Of a stretch of DNA of 64,000 nt, positions 63,705 through 64,000 are shown piece after piece. The stretch's first letter is position 1. Every line of letters starts with the position of its first letter. The translations under genes and the position numbers were made by a program. The stretch is taken from NCBI GenBank assembly GCA_014190675.1, contig BJGT01000004.1, forward strand, positions 1 through 64,000, written 5' to 3'. Under the pieces are notes generated by a model that saw only the letters and a list, made by a program, of their open reading frames with translations, did not search any database and had not been told where the DNA came from. The stretch comes from Comamonadaceae bacterium (GTDB lineage: Bacteria; Pseudomonadota; Gammaproteobacteria; Burkholderiales; Burkholderiaceae_C).

Positions 63705-64000
63705 TGAAAATTCACGAGTACCAAGGCAAGGCTATCTTGCGACAGTTTGGGGTGCCGGTGCCCCGGGGCATCCCCGCCTACACGGTGCAAGAGGCCGTTG
63801 AAGCAGCACAAAAACTCGGCGGCCCGGTGTGGGTGGTTAAGGCACAAATCCATGCTGGTGGCCGCGGCAAGGGCGGTGGCGTCAAACTGGCCCGCTCGGT
63901 GGACGAGGTACGACAAATGGCCGGGGAAATTCTTGGCATGCAACTGGTGACCCACCAGACCGGCCCGGCCGGACAAAAGGTTCTCCGCCTGTTGATCGAG
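63705..64000 (+). CDS. sucC: Succinate-CoA ligase beta subunit (3' end cut by window)
   Basis: The first 98 residues of SucC are present: '[22 protein letters not shown]' and '[20 protein letters not shown]' are the start of the ATP-grasp domain, where Lys and the Gly-rich loop bind nucleotide. The enzyme makes ATP or GTP from succinyl-CoA in the TCA cycle. GCGAGAG is 6 nt before the ATG. sucD should follow outside the window. The upstream 145 bp to argC hold the divergent promoters. Confidence 0.95.

Overview
The window is gene-dense, high-GC chromosomal DNA of a betaproteobacterium, most likely a member of the Comamonadaceae (Burkholderiales; Rhodoferax/Polaromonas-like). This rests on the recA-recX / argC / sucC order at the right end, a MarR gene divergent from recA, the fused methylmalonyl-type mutase IcmF, a proteobacterial-type GshA, and many TRAP and Liv-type transporters for organic acids. 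The species call is inference; nothing was searched. About 55 protein genes are supported. I see no rRNA, tRNA, CRISPR, transposase or prophage.

Layout. 1-12324 (+): a catabolic run with the tail of a carotenoid-cleavage-type oxygenase, a DUF1295 membrane protein, an SDR, a thiolase, a complete Liv-type ABC importer (LivH, M, G, F and a binding protein), an acyl-CoA ligase, a second SDR and a double-domain HxlR regulator. 12314-19198: a sugar-acid module with GntR, TRAP Q-M-P and an enolase-superfamily dehydratase on the minus strand, and a divergent IlvD/Edd-type dehydratase; a palindrome sits on the shared promoter. 19205-27167: ABC-2 exporter with amn, then gshA, dbpA, an SDR and two small unknown genes. 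27181-31448: an EamA permease and IcmF, the latter carrying an in-frame repeat insertion in its G domain. 31587-35473: a second TRAP transporter with a 46-bp palindrome between dctP and dctQ. 35896-45025: coaX, two hydrolases, a molybdopterin oxidoreductase, a PhyH-family dioxygenase and a third TRAP transporter. 45033-54480 (-): one long operon-like run with an ABC importer of the putative 2-aminoethylphosphonate type, D-aminoacylase, SDR, DSD1-family PLP enzyme, RraA-like aldolase and FMN hydroxy-acid oxidase. 54693-58189: topoisomerase III with a C-terminal SWIB domain, divergent from a SET-domain methyltransferase. 58201-64000: birA, a SPOR-like protein, a collapsed two-component system, marR, recA-recX, argC and the start of sucC.

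How it fits together. The organism looks built to scavenge dilute organic acids: three TRAP systems, one Liv system and one phosphonate-type ABC importer sit next to matching catabolic enzymes (CoA ligase/thiolase/SDR; acid-sugar dehydratases; deacylase/aldolase/oxidase). The most unusual items are the SWIB-topoisomerase/SET pair, the uncharacterised D-amino-acid-type operon, the repeat-derived insertion in IcmF and the deletion-riddled sensor/regulator remnant beside recA.
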